Shown one piece after another: positions 8,513 to 16,755 of a stretch of 64,000 nt of DNA (position 1 is the first letter of the stretch; every line of letters starts with the position of its first letter). The stretch is from Aerophototrophica crusticola. Its GTDB lineage: Bacteria > Pseudomonadota > Alphaproteobacteria > Azospirillales > Azospirillaceae. Location: NCBI GenBank assembly GCA_001939945.1, contig MOEB01000006.1, positions 92,934-156,933 on the forward strand, given 5' to 3'. The translations under genes were made by a program, and so were the position numbers. Under the pieces are notes generated by a model. It was not told the DNA's origin. It saw nothing but the letters and a program-made list of their open reading frames with translations, and did not search any database.

Positions 8513-9919
8513 TTATTGGGTGGTCAGGTTCATCGGCACGGTGATGCGGCCGTTGCCCATCTGCACCAGGGTGAAAGGCACCCGGACCAGGGCGACGCTG
8601 TCGTCGCTGGACTGGTCCACCCGGACCAGCAGGGCGGAGATGCCGCCGGTGCTGCCAGAGACCAGCAGGTCCTCCACCCGGCCCAGCGGCTCGCCCCGGC
8701 TGCCATAGACCTCACGGCCCATGACGGTGCGCAGGGTGACCGGCTCGGCCTCCGCCGTCACCGGGGCGGTGTCCGCCGCGGCAGGAGCTGGGAGGGCCGC
8801 CTGTTGCTCCGCCGGGGTCAGGGCGGAGTGCTGCTCGGGCGCCGGTACCGGCGTGGCCGGCGCCACGGGGGCAGCCGTGCCCTCGGCCGGCAGGGTGGCC
8901 GCAGGGGGGATGTTGGCGAGGGGCTCCGGCGCGGCCTCGGGACCGGGCTGGGTGCCGAGGGCCAGCGGCGGCTGGGCCTCACCCGGGGTGACCATGGCCG
9001 TCTCGGCCGGGGCGGGCTCAGCCGGCAAGGCCGAGGACTGTTCCGTCACCGGCGGCGTGGCCGGGTCGGCGGTTGCCGGCTCAGTCGGGGCCAGCATGGA
9101 GGACTGGGGCTCCGCCGCAGGCGGGGCCACGTCGGTGGCGGCAAGCGCGTCACCGGTGGTGGCGCTGGCTGCCGGGGAGGGCGGGGCCACGTCCGGCATG
9201 GGCTCCCCACGGCCGGCCAGGGCCACGGTGCTGTCGGCCGGCGGGACGGGCTCGGTGGCCAGGCCACTGGCGGCCGGGCCCTGCTGGTCCACGCCCTGGC
9301 GGTCAGCGTCCAGGCTGGCCGTGTCCTGCGGCGCGGAAGCGGTGGGGTCCATGGCCGGTACAGGCGGCGCGGGGGCGGCGGAGGGGTCGGCGTCCGGCGG
9401 CTCCACCGGCGGGCCGGCCTCGGCACGCTGCTGCTCCGGCGTGGCCATGGCCTGGGTCACGGGTTCGCCGTCCACGGGGGCGGTGCCCTCGAAGCGGGTG
9501 GGCTCGGCATCCCGGGTGGGCGAGGAGTCGAACGGGCGCACGGCGGCGGCGACGTTCTCCTGGGCGTCCGGCGCTTCCTGCTGGAGGGAGGCGCGGGCTA
9601 CCTCCACCTGGCGCTGGGCGTCGGTCAGCACGGCGGACAGGCGCACAAGGGCTTGGTCCATGGCGGAGCGCGCCCGCTCCAGCCGCATCTCATCCCCGGC
9701 GCGCTGGGCGATGCCCAACTCCCGCTGGGCGAGGCGGATGGAGTTGCGGGCCTCGAACAGTTGCGCCGTGGTGGCGCTGGCCGCCAGCTCGGCCCGGCTC
9801 GGTTCGGTGCTCGCCTCGGTGGTCGGTGTCGTAACGGGTCCGGCCTCCTCGGCCAGTACGGGCAGCGGCGCGGCCAGCACCATCAAGGCCACCGCCGCCG
9901 TCATCAGGCGGGTACGCAT
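8513..9919 (-). CDS. Secreted Pro/Ala-rich protein with C-terminal PRC-barrel
   Basis: The start is set at 9919 because a GGAGGAG Shine-Dalgarno precedes it and the sequence then opens with a good signal peptide (MRTRLMTAAVALMVLAAPLPVLAEE). The mature protein has an alpha-helical, probably coiled segment (about residues 40-125), a long low-complexity Pro/Ala/Thr/Glu linker of about 270 residues, and a PRC-barrel fold over the last 75 residues (VMGREVYGSRGEPLGRVEDL onward). PRC-barrels are small beta-barrels found in photosynthetic reaction centre H subunits, RimM and many periplasmic stress proteins. A second, shorter protein of this kind lies at 48165-48986. Function unknown. Confidence 0.8.
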   Translation of the reverse strand: MRTRLMTAAVALMVLAAPLPVLAEEAGPVTTPTTEASTEPSRAELAASATTAQLFEARNSIRLAQRELGIAQRAGDEMRLERARSAMDQALVRLSAVLTDAQRQVEVARASLQQEAPDAQENVAAAVRPFDSSPTRDAEPTRFEGTAPVDGEPVTQAMATPEQQRAEAGPPVEPPDADPSAAPAPPVPAMDPTASAPQDTASLDADRQGVDQQGPAASGLATEPVPPADSTVALAGRGEPMPDVAPPSPAASATTGDALAATDVAPPAAEPQSSMLAPTEPATADPATPPVTEQSSALPAEPAPAETAMVTPGEAQPPLALGTQPGPEAAPEPLANIPPAATLPAEGTAAPVAPATPVPAPEQHSALTPAEQQAALPAPAAADTAPVTAEAEPVTLRTVMGREVYGSRGEPLGRVEDLLVSGSTGGISALLVRVDQSSDDSVALVRVPFTLVQMGNGRITVPMNLTTQ

Positions 9920-9994
9920 CGGGCTCCTCCGCAGGGGCAAACGGGGTGGTACGGGCCTGCCGCCCGCACCACGGCATTGGTCTTCGTTACGCTT

Positions 9995-10097
9995 CCTCAA
10001 ACGCCGGCACCGCATCCGCGGCTTGGCTTCCGCGACCACGGGGCCGTGCGGCGGCGGTCGCCTCCGGAGCGGTTTCCCGTCGCCTGGAAACCGCTCT
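9995..10097 (-). repeat. Repeat family A, copy 1
   Basis: Reverse-oriented copy containing the conserved core (CCTCA, a CGCCGG tract, GCATCCGCGG, CTTGGCT, GGCGGTCGCC). Its outer module is a hairpin of GGAGCGGTTTCC (10066-10077) with GGAAACCGCTCT (10086-10097). The GTTGATC hairpin found in some other copies is absent. It lies upstream of the PRC-barrel gene. Confidence 0.6.
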
Positions 10098-10147
10098 AAG
10101 CAACCGGCCCGGCCCCTTGGTGTGACATCCGGCCAGCGGGCGCGGGC

Positions 10148-10336
10148 CTATCCGCAAGCGCCGCGGCCCGCCAATCGTTCGGGCATGGGGGGCGGTTCCT
10201 GCGGCGGGACGGGGATGGCGTCCGGCGGCTCCTCCACAGGTGGCGGGGCGTCCGGGTCTTCCCGGCCGGGGCCGGCAGGTTCGGGCAGGGGCGGCACTGG
10301 GTAGGGTCCCGCCAGGATGTCGGTCATCTCGTCCAT
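10148..10336 (-). CDS. Very small proline/glutamate-rich hypothetical protein
   Basis: The 62-residue product starts MDEMTDILAGPYPVPPLPEP and consists largely of Pro, Glu, Gly and Asp, with no membrane segment. The reading frame also extends to a TTG at 10384 that overlaps the stop of the upstream cytochrome gene (TTGA), which would couple translation. No strong Shine-Dalgarno precedes 10336. A similar Pro-rich mini-protein with a better ribosome site lies at 14800-14991. It may be a genuine small protein or chance coding; confidence is low. Confidence 0.35.
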   Translation of the reverse strand: MDEMTDILAGPYPVPPLPEPAGPGREDPDAPPPVEEPPDAIPVPPQEPPPMPERLAGRGACG

Positions 10337-10380
10337 GGGCCTGCAACAGGGGTGGGGTGAGGCGGTTCCAAGCCGTGTCG

Positions 10381-12333
10381 TCAACGGGGCGCGGCCTGGC
10401 GGATGGACAGCAGGAAACTGACCAAATCCTCCTGCTCCGCCGGGCTGAAGCCGGCTGCCGCGTCGGCCCAGAAGGGGTGGCCCTCGCCGGTCGCGTGGGT
10501 GGTCTGGGCGCGGGCGTCGGCCCTGTTCGCGGCTACCACCTTTGCCCGCAGGTCACGGTCCAGCAGGGCCCTAAGGCTGTTGCGCGGATCGGGCGTCACC
10601 CCGGCATAGAGGGTGCCGGGCAGGCCGAGCTGCCGGTCGGCATCCGGCCCCACCGCGACGCCGGAGTCATGCAGGTAGGGGGCGGTCCAGGCGAGGCCTA
10701 CCAGCCCCTTCACCTTGTAGCCACCCTGTGTCCCCCGGTGCGCCCAGCCCAGGGCGAGCTGGTCGAGCTGCTCCGTCGGGATGGGCACGTCGATCACCCG
10801 CGGCTCCGCCGGCATGGGGAAGGGGGCGGAGGGGGCGATCATTAGGCTGGGGGCCAGCGCCTTCTCCGTCGCCGCCAGGGCGATGGCGCGGGACGGCTCC
10901 GTCCCCACCTCCGCCACCGGCAGGATGCGGTTGTTGGTCAGGGCCGGGCCGGCATGGCAGGCACCGCAGCCGGCCCGGTCGAAAACCCGCGCCCCGCGCT
11001 GCACCGCTTGCGGGTCCAGGGGCGGCAGGGGGGCGGTCAGCGTCTCCTGGAAGGCGGACATGGCGTTCACCTTCTCCCACACCGGCAGGCCCGGGGTGCT
11101 GAGCAGCAGGCTGTCGGTGGAGACGTAGGTGACTTTGGGGAAGGTGGGCATCCTTGCCGCGCTGACCAGGGCCGGGCTTTCCGGCGTCGGGTCGGCGGCG
11201 GCCAGCACGGCCGACGGCGGGGCGCCGCCGGCAGGGTCCCAGCGGAAATCCGGGTTGGCCGCCCCGCGCAGCAGCAGGGCCAGGTACACCTCCGTGTCCA
11301 GGCCCAGCACGTCCGGTGCCGCCTGGGCGCTGGTGGTGGCGTCGGCGTTCAGGGCGTGGACGTTGTTGCTGAGCATGCTGGAGCCGCGGAACGGCCCCAC
11401 CAGGGCGAAGCCGGACCAGCCATAGGGGTGCGCCTCCGCCGTGAAGCTGTCGGGGATGCTGGTCGGGTTGTTCACCTTGTCGATGGTGCTGTCGAAGCTG
11501 CCCGGCGGCCAGGCGGCGAACTGCCCGTCCACCAGCGCCTCCAGGGCCGCCGGGTCCGGCAGGGGGACGGGCTGCCCGTCCCGGGCGGTGACGGTGGCGG
11601 CATCCGGCCCGGCCAGGGCGGTGGGGTCCTTCACCCCCACATGGGTGAAATAGGCTGACGTGTTGGACGCCAAGGCCAGCATCAGCCCCACGTTCAGGTC
11701 TGTGTTGGGCACCCCCTCCACCACCTTGCCGGTGGCCGCGTCCACGGTGCTGTGGCAGGCGGCGCAGGTCAGGCCGGCGCGCAAACGCCCCTTGTCCCAA
11801 ACCATCTTCACGCCTAGGGGCAGCAGGGAGCCCGCGGGCACGTCCAGGCCGGTGGGGACCACCGTGCCCTTGGCCAGTACCCGGTCGCCCAGCCGCACGT
11901 CCCTGGCCAGGGTCAGCTCCAGGTTCGTGGTGGAACCGCCTGCCAGGGAGAGGAGGGACTTGGTCATCGCCCAGGGCGTCATGGCCCCGTCCAGCAGGCC
12001 CATCACGTCGGACAGGAAGACCTCGTTGCCGAAGGTCTCCCGGTAGAAGGCGTCGCGGCCCAGTTGCACCAGGGCGGGGGTGACCTGGATGGCCCCGTTC
12101 TCCCGCGAGAGGTGGGCGAGGCCGGCGCGGGTGGCCTTGAGCTGGGGCACGTCGGCATGGGGCACCCGCTCCCCCAGCACGTCATAGGCTGTGTCGAACG
12201 GCCGGCGCTGGGGGTTCAGCAGCTCCGCCTCCGACGGGAAGGGCGCGTACTCCACCCGGACCAGCAGGGCGGCGGCGGCCAGGGAAATGCCCAGCACGGC
12301 CAGGACAAGCAGGGTCTTCCACACACGCATCAT
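10381..12333 (-). CDS. Membrane-anchored di-heme cytochrome c protein (MauG/CCP-like)
   Basis: The 650-residue protein begins with one hydrophobic helix (about residues 7-27), which should direct it to the periplasm as a signal or anchor. Two c-type haem sites are visible, CAACH at 190-194 and CGACH at 456-460, 266 residues apart. The second lies in a cytochrome-c-peroxidase-like C-terminal domain. Similar architectures occur in di-heme peroxidases, MauG-like enzymes and the rubber oxygenase RoxA, but I see nothing that fixes a substrate. It should need the cytochrome c maturation machinery, which is not in this window. It is transcribed away from the alpha-glucosidase gene. Confidence 0.75.
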   Translation of the reverse strand: MMRVWKTLLVLAVLGISLAAAALLVRVEYAPFPSEAELLNPQRRPFDTAYDVLGERVPHADVPQLKATRAGLAHLSRENGAIQVTPALVQLGRDAFYRETFGNEVFLSDVMGLLDGAMTPWAMTKSLLSLAGGSTTNLELTLARDVRLGDRVLAKGTVVPTGLDVPAGSLLPLGVKMVWDKGRLRAGLTCAACHSTVDAATGKVVEGVPNTDLNVGLMLALASNTSAYFTHVGVKDPTALAGPDAATVTARDGQPVPLPDPAALEALVDGQFAAWPPGSFDSTIDKVNNPTSIPDSFTAEAHPYGWSGFALVGPFRGSSMLSNNVHALNADATTSAQAAPDVLGLDTEVYLALLLRGAANPDFRWDPAGGAPPSAVLAAADPTPESPALVSAARMPTFPKVTYVSTDSLLLSTPGLPVWEKVNAMSAFQETLTAPLPPLDPQAVQRGARVFDRAGCGACHAGPALTNNRILPVAEVGTEPSRAIALAATEKALAPSLMIAPSAPFPMPAEPRVIDVPIPTEQLDQLALGWAHRGTQGGYKVKGLVGLAWTAPYLHDSGVAVGPDADRQLGLPGTLYAGVTPDPRNSLRALLDRDLRAKVVAANRADARAQTTHATGEGHPFWADAAAGFSPAEQEDLVSFLLSIRQAAPR

Positions 12334-12507
12334 CAGTGCCCGCGAAGGCCGGGATCAGCCAGGGCGCAGAACAAGGACCGGGCGGGGACTGTTCCTTGGC
12401 CGGCCCTTGTCATGCGGTCGCAATGGGCGGGCGGTAGGGTTGCGGGCAACAAGCGGCCGGTGACGCCGTTGGAGTCGGCTCATGGCGACACGGAAGAGGG
12501 GTTCGGG

Positions 12508-14103
12508 ATGTCCAGCGAGGCGGAATGGTGGAAGCGGGGGATCGTCTACCAGGTCTATCCGCGCAGCTTCCAGGACACGGACGGCGACGGGGTTGGGGAC
12601 CTGCGGGGCATCCGCCAGCGGCTGGACCATGTGGTGTCGCTGGGGGTCGACGCGATCTGGATCAGCCCGATCTTCCCGTCGCCCATGAAGGATTTCGGCT
12701 ACGACATCGCCGACTATTGCGGGATCGAGCCCCTGTTCGGGACGATGGCCGACTTCGACGCCCTGCTGGCGGCGGCGAAGGAGCGTGGGTTGAAGCTGGT
12801 CCTGGACCTGGTGCCCAACCACACCAGCGACCAGCACCCCTGGTTCCTGGAAAGCCGGTCGTCCCGGGACAATCCCAAGCGCGACTGGTACATCTGGCGG
12901 GACCCCGCCCCGGATGGCGGCCCGCCCACCAACTGGCTGTCGGAGTTCGGCGGGTCGGGCTGGGAATATGACGAGGCCACGGGCCAGTACTACTACCACG
13001 CCTTCCTGGCCAGCCAGCCGGACCTGAACTGGCGCAACCCGGAGGTCCGGGAGGCCATCTATGATTCCATGCGCTTCTGGCTGGACAAGGGGGTGGACGG
13101 GTTCCGGGTGGACGTCATGTGGCACCTGGTCAAGGACGACCAGTTCCGGGACAACCCGCCGAACCCCAACCCGCCCGCCGGCGGCAACCCGGCCAACCGC
13201 CTGCTGACCACCTATTCCGCCGACCGGCCGGAGGTGCATGAGGTGGTGCGGGAGATGCGTGCCGTGATGGATGCCTATCCGGAGCGGGTCCTGATCGGGG
13301 AGATCTGGCTGCCCAGTGAGCGGCTGGTGGCCTATTACGGGGAGGATTTGAAGGGCGCGCACCTGCCCTTCAACTTCCAGCTCATCACCTCGGCCTGGGA
13401 CGCAAGGCAGATCCGGGATCTGGTGGAGGAGTATGAGCGGGCGCTGCCCAAGGGCGGCTGGCCCAACTGGGTGCTGGGCAACCATGACCGCAGCCGCATC
13501 GCCAGCCGGGTGGGGCCGCGGCAGGCCAGGGTGGCAGCCATGCTGCTGCTGACCCTGCGCGGCACGCCGACCCTCTATTACGGGGACGAGCTGGGCATGA
13601 TGGACGTGCCCATCCCGCCGGACCGGGTTCAGGACCCGTTCGAGAAGAACGTGCCCGGCCTGGGCCTTGGCCGCGACCCCTGCCGCACGCCCATGCAGTG
13701 GGATGACAGCCCCAACGCCGGCTTCGCGGCGGAGGGGGTGGAGCCCTGGCTGCCCCTGGCGGAGGACTGGAAGACCAACAATGTGGCGGCGCAAAGCCGG
13801 GACCCTGGCAGCGTCCTGTCCCTCTACCGCGACCTGATCGCCCTGCGCCGGGAAGAGCCGGCGTTGAGCCTGGGCGATTACCAGGACGTCACCGCCCTGG
13901 GCACCCTGCTGGTCTACAGCCGGACCCATGCCGGCCGGACCATCCTGGTGGTCCTGAACCTGGGCGCGGAGCGGCATGAGGTGGCCCTGCCCGACGGCGG
14001 CGGCGACGTGCTGCTGTCCACCGGCGGCCACGCGCGGGGGGAGCGCCTGTCTGGCACCCTGTCCTTGGGTGAGGCGGAAGGGGTGCTCATCGCCTTAGGC
14101 TGA
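12508..14103 (+). CDS. GH13 alpha-glucosidase / oligo-1,6-glucosidase
   Basis: I start at the ATG at 12508, after GAAGAGGGG, where the conserved WWKRGIVYQVYPRSF strand begins. The 531-residue cytoplasmic enzyme shows the GH13 regions in order: DLVPNHTSD (about residues 100-108), GFRVDVMWH with nucleophile Asp202, GEIW with acid/base Glu265, and NHDRSR with His326/Asp327. It should hydrolyse terminal alpha-glucosyl bonds in short oligosaccharides or sucrose/maltose-type substrates; trehalose-synthase-like activity is less likely given the length. No sugar transporter or regulator is adjacent, so its inducer is unknown. Confidence 0.92.
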   Translation: MSSEAEWWKRGIVYQVYPRSFQDTDGDGVGDLRGIRQRLDHVVSLGVDAIWISPIFPSPMKDFGYDIADYCGIEPLFGTMADFDALLAAAKERGLKLVLDLVPNHTSDQHPWFLESRSSRDNPKRDWYIWRDPAPDGGPPTNWLSEFGGSGWEYDEATGQYYYHAFLASQPDLNWRNPEVREAIYDSMRFWLDKGVDGFRVDVMWHLVKDDQFRDNPPNPNPPAGGNPANRLLTTYSADRPEVHEVVREMRAVMDAYPERVLIGEIWLPSERLVAYYGEDLKGAHLPFNFQLITSAWDARQIRDLVEEYERALPKGGWPNWVLGNHDRSRIASRVGPRQARVAAMLLLTLRGTPTLYYGDELGMMDVPIPPDRVQDPFEKNVPGLGLGRDPCRTPMQWDDSPNAGFAAEGVEPWLPLAEDWKTNNVAAQSRDPGSVLSLYRDLIALRREEPALSLGDYQDVTALGTLLVYSRTHAGRTILVVLNLGAERHEVALPDGGGDVLLSTGGHARGERLSGTLSLGEAEGVLIALG

Positions 14104-14215
14104 ACCTGCCCCGTGACCTTCCCGGCCGGGTTACCCCGTCCGAATGTTTTCACAGCCGCCCATCGTTCGGCCGTGGCACCTGTCTGCCGTGGGCATCGGT
14201 AGCACGGGGGCAGTG

Positions 14216-14635
14216 ATGGACCAGGGGGCAGTGCGGGCGGCGGGCAGGATGGTGGCCCATTTCCGCGCGTTGGACGCGGAGATCGGCGCGGTGGCGATGG
14301 CCATCCTGCTGGTGGTGGCGGAAGCGGGTGAGATCGGGATGAAGGACATCGCCCAGCGGGTCGGGGTGGTGAAATCCTCCGTCAGCCGCACGGTGGCGCT
14401 TATGTCCCGCACGGGGCACAAGGGCGCCAACGGGCATGACCTGCTGGCCTGGCGGGAAGACCCCGCCGACCGGCGAAACAAGCGCGTCTTCCTGACCCGC
14501 AAGGGCCAGGACTTCATGCGCCAGCTCACCGGCCTTCTGGTTGTGGACACGGCGGAGGCCGGCGCGGCCGAGACGATGCCGGCGCCGATCCTGGCGGTGG
14601 CCGCCGTGCCGTTGAACGGGCACGCCAGCCACTGA
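14216..14635 (+). CDS. MarR-like winged-helix transcriptional regulator
   Basis: The 139-residue protein has the MarR layout: an N-terminal dimer helix, a helix-turn-helix around residues 40-65 (MKDIAQRVGVVKSSVSRTVALM), and a beta-wing ending in EDPADRRNKRVFLTRKGQDF, which matches the DxRxxRVxLTxKG signature. An in-frame ATG at 14144 would add 24 residues, but the MarR fold needs only the shorter form. Its TGA stop codon is the first three bases of repeat A copy 2, so the natural C-terminus may have been reset by repeat insertion. Ligand and targets unknown. Confidence 0.75.
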   Translation: MDQGAVRAAGRMVAHFRALDAEIGAVAMAILLVVAEAGEIGMKDIAQRVGVVKSSVSRTVALMSRTGHKGANGHDLLAWREDPADRRNKRVFLTRKGQDFMRQLTGLLVVDTAEAGAAETMPAPILAVAAVPLNGHASH

Positions 14636-14784
14636 TACCAAGCGCATGAGTTTTTGACTCATGCGCTTGGAGGCCGGCGACCGCCGACCCGCGGGCCCAT
14701 GCCCGCGTGAGCCAAGCCGCCGGAGGGCGGCGCCCGGCGCCTGAGGGGCCGTTGATCGGTCACGATCAACGGCGGCTGGTATGA
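14633..14784 (+). repeat. Repeat family A, copy 2 (full length)
   Basis: A complete 152-base copy bounded by TGATACCA and TGGTATGA (7 of 8 positions complementary). It contains a 14-bp hairpin CCAAGCGCATGAGT/ACTCATGCGCTTGG (14638-14670), the G+C-rich core, and a CCGTTGATCG/CGATCAACGG hairpin (14749-14772). The terminal TGA is the stop codon of the MarR-like gene. Confidence 0.8.
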
Positions 14785-14799
14785 GTCCCCACCGCCCCG

Positions 14800-14991
14800 T
14801 CACATGGGGATGACGCCCGGCGGGGCGCCGGGGGGCAGGCCGGGCGGGTCCTTGGGAATGCCGACACCGGGAAGGTCGTTCCCCGGCAGGTCCCGGGGGC
14901 CCGGGATGTCGGTCATGGGGATGTCGGTGACGGGAAGGTCCTCGTTCGGCGCGGGACGGCCGTCCCCGGGCAGGGGCTGCGGACGCGGCAT
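14800..14991 (-). CDS. Small proline-rich hypothetical protein (63 aa)
   Basis: A strong GAGGGGAG ribosome site lies directly before the ATG at 14991. The protein is nearly one-third proline, with repeated DIPxTDIP, DLPGNDLPG and PPGLPPGAPPG runs, and no hydrophobic segment. It resembles the mini-protein at 10148-10336 in composition. No function can be assigned. It may form an extended or disordered chain. Confidence 0.5.
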   Translation of the reverse strand: MPRPQPLPGDGRPAPNEDLPVTDIPMTDIPGPRDLPGNDLPGVGIPKDPPGLPPGAPPGVIPM

Positions 14992-15021
14992 GGTGCTCTC
15001 CCCTCGGTGTCGTGTCGTCGG

Positions 15022-15585
15022 CTAGAGCCGGGCGACGCGCAGGTCCCGGAACTGCACCCGGGACCCGTCATGGTGGGCCTGGAGGGCAACGTGCCCCTCC
15101 CGCCGCCGGTTCCCACCGGTGAGGTGGCAGACAGGCCGGCCGTTCAGCACCACGCCGATGTCGCCGCCCCGGGCCTTGACCTCGAACCGGTTCCAGTCGC
15201 CGGTGGGGCGGAAGGCGCTTTCCGTCACGGGGACCAGGGAATAGACGGCACCGGTCAGGTGCAACGGGCTGCCCAGGCTGCCGTCCGGGGCCACGCCACG
15301 GTCGTCGATCTGGATTTCATAGCCCTGCTCAATGGCAGGCTTGTCGCTGTCGGCCAGGGGCGGGCTGCGCAGGAATATGCCGGAATTGTCATGGTCGCCC
15401 TGGCAACGCCACTCCGCCACCAGCACGAAGTCCGCGAAGACCGCGTCCGCGAACCAGAACAGGCCGGGCCCGCCCCGGCTTTCGACCGTGCCCGGCCCCA
15501 CCTCAAGGAAGCCGCCGGCGCCTGCCATGCGCCAGCCCGGCAGGCCGGGGGTGAGGAGGGGGAGGAAGTCCTTGTCCGTCGGCAT
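15022..15585 (-). CDS. DUF1080 / 3-keto-disaccharide hydrolase-like protein
   Basis: The 187-residue single-domain protein has the concanavalin-like jelly-roll pattern of the DUF1080 family: an FADFVLVAEWR strand, NSGIFLRS, YEIQIDDRG, a long W-N-RFEVKARG strand and a final VQFRDLRV. Family members hydrolyse 3-keto-glycosides or bind glucans. The usual signal peptide is missing, so this one would be cytoplasmic unless the start is wrong. It is transcribed in the same direction as mlaA, but 189 bases containing a large inverted repeat separate them. Confidence 0.8.
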   Translation of the reverse strand: MPTDKDFLPLLTPGLPGWRMAGAGGFLEVGPGTVESRGGPGLFWFADAVFADFVLVAEWRCQGDHDNSGIFLRSPPLADSDKPAIEQGYEIQIDDRGVAPDGSLGSPLHLTGAVYSLVPVTESAFRPTGDWNRFEVKARGGDIGVVLNGRPVCHLTGGNRRREGHVALQAHHDGSRVQFRDLRVARL

Positions 15586-15637
15586 GGCCGGCTTAACAGG
15601 CTCAGGGGGCCAGAATTCCGGCGTAGCTGGGAATTAT

Positions 15638-15734
15638 GCCTCCCCCGCGCAGGCGGGGGTCCACTGTTTTTCAGCTACGGCTGGCGGCGGGCAACGGCTC
15701 AAAAACCGTGGACCCCCGCCTGCGCGGGGGAAGC
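15638..15734. repeat. Long inverted repeat (REP/MITE-like)
   Basis: Left arm 15638-15675 and right arm 15697-15734 are near-perfect complements over about 37 bases (core CCCCCGCGCAGGCGGGGGTC, then CCAC-GTTTTT-AGC), with a 21-base loop. It lies between two minus-strand genes, about 40 bases after the stop of the mlaA-family gene, so it can also act as its terminator. It is unrelated to families A and B. Confidence 0.75.
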
Positions 15735-15774
15735 TGCGCTCCAGGCCCTAGCTCGGTCCAAAGACCGGCTGTAC

Positions 15775-16560
15775 TCACTTCCCGGCCGGCGCGTCGTAGT
15801 CCGGGATGTCCGGCAGGTCGGCGGAGGGGGGCGGCAGGACGCCGTCGCGGACCCAATTGTCCCGCCGCTGGCGATAGAGGGAGCGCATGGCAGCGTAGTA
15901 GTCGAAGCTGTTGCGCTTCAGGTCGTCCATCACCTCGATGTAGCCGGCACGGGTGTCCGCCACGTTCAGGCCAGCCCGGGTGTAGTTGAACCACTGGGCA
16001 TCGTTGTTGCTGGCGAGGTTGGAGACGGGGTCGCCGTAGAACTCCGCCCCGAATCCTACGGCGTCGCGCAGGGAGGACGGGCCCAGTAGCGGCAGCACCA
16101 GATACGGTCCCTCTGGCACGCCCCAGACCGCCAATGTCTGGTCGAAGCTTTCATACTCATAGGGCATGCCGTGTTCCCCGGCCACGTCGATCAGACCGCC
16201 CAGGCCCACGGTGGTGTTGATGGCGAAACGCTTCACCACGTTGCCGGCCCCCTCCCAGTCGCCCTGCAGTGTCTGGTTGGCGAGGTCCAGCGGCGAGCGC
16301 AGGTTCTGCAGCACGTTGCGCACGCCGCGCTTGGCGGGGTCGGGCAACACGGCCTTGTAGATCTCCGCCACGGGGCGGAGGATGACCACGTCCAGCCCCT
16401 CATTCAGCCAGAAGATGGCGCGGTTCACCGGCTCCAGCGGGTCGTTGACGTCTTCCGCCGGTTGCGATGCCTCCTGGGCCCCGGCCGGCAAGGCGAAGGT
16501 GGCCGCCCCCAGAAACAGGACGGCAAGTAGGGCGGGGAGGCGACGGGGAAGCAAGCTCAC
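15775..16560 (-). CDS. mlaA: MlaA/VacJ-family outer-membrane lipid-asymmetry protein
   Basis: The 261-residue protein carries the MlaA core: DPLEPVNRAIFWLNEGLD near residues 40-58, a long amphipathic ring region, and the GPSSLRDAVG segment. MlaA removes mislocalised phospholipids from the outer leaflet of the outer membrane and passes them to MlaC. The N-terminus is a signal peptide ending around LPAGAQEAS. It lacks the lipobox cysteine usual in this lipoprotein family, so it is probably cleaved by signal peptidase I. The partners mlaBCDEF are not in the window. Confidence 0.9.
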   Translation of the reverse strand: MSLLPRRLPALLAVLFLGAATFALPAGAQEASQPAEDVNDPLEPVNRAIFWLNEGLDVVILRPVAEIYKAVLPDPAKRGVRNVLQNLRSPLDLANQTLQGDWEGAGNVVKRFAINTTVGLGGLIDVAGEHGMPYEYESFDQTLAVWGVPEGPYLVLPLLGPSSLRDAVGFGAEFYGDPVSNLASNNDAQWFNYTRAGLNVADTRAGYIEVMDDLKRNSFDYYAAMRSLYRQRRDNWVRDGVLPPPSADLPDIPDYDAPAGK

Positions 16561-16755
16561 GGGGAATGGTCCTGGAAGGTGGCGGCTGCCACCAGGGCGG
16601 GCATACCGATATCACCAAAAAAGATGCGACAAAGTGATGGTCGCCACATCATGCGATCTGCGCAGGGCGGTTCATCCTGCACTGCAACACTTCACCGGCT
16701 ACCTGTCAGCGCATGTCCATAGGCGGGTGGCAGCGATGCTGCTAGATGCAATCCC

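Noticed and set aside
10381-12333. RoxA-type rubber oxygenase
   Set aside because: Total length and two haem motifs are similar, but the motif spacing (266 residues) is not the roughly 200 I recall for RoxA, and no rubber-degradation genes are nearby.
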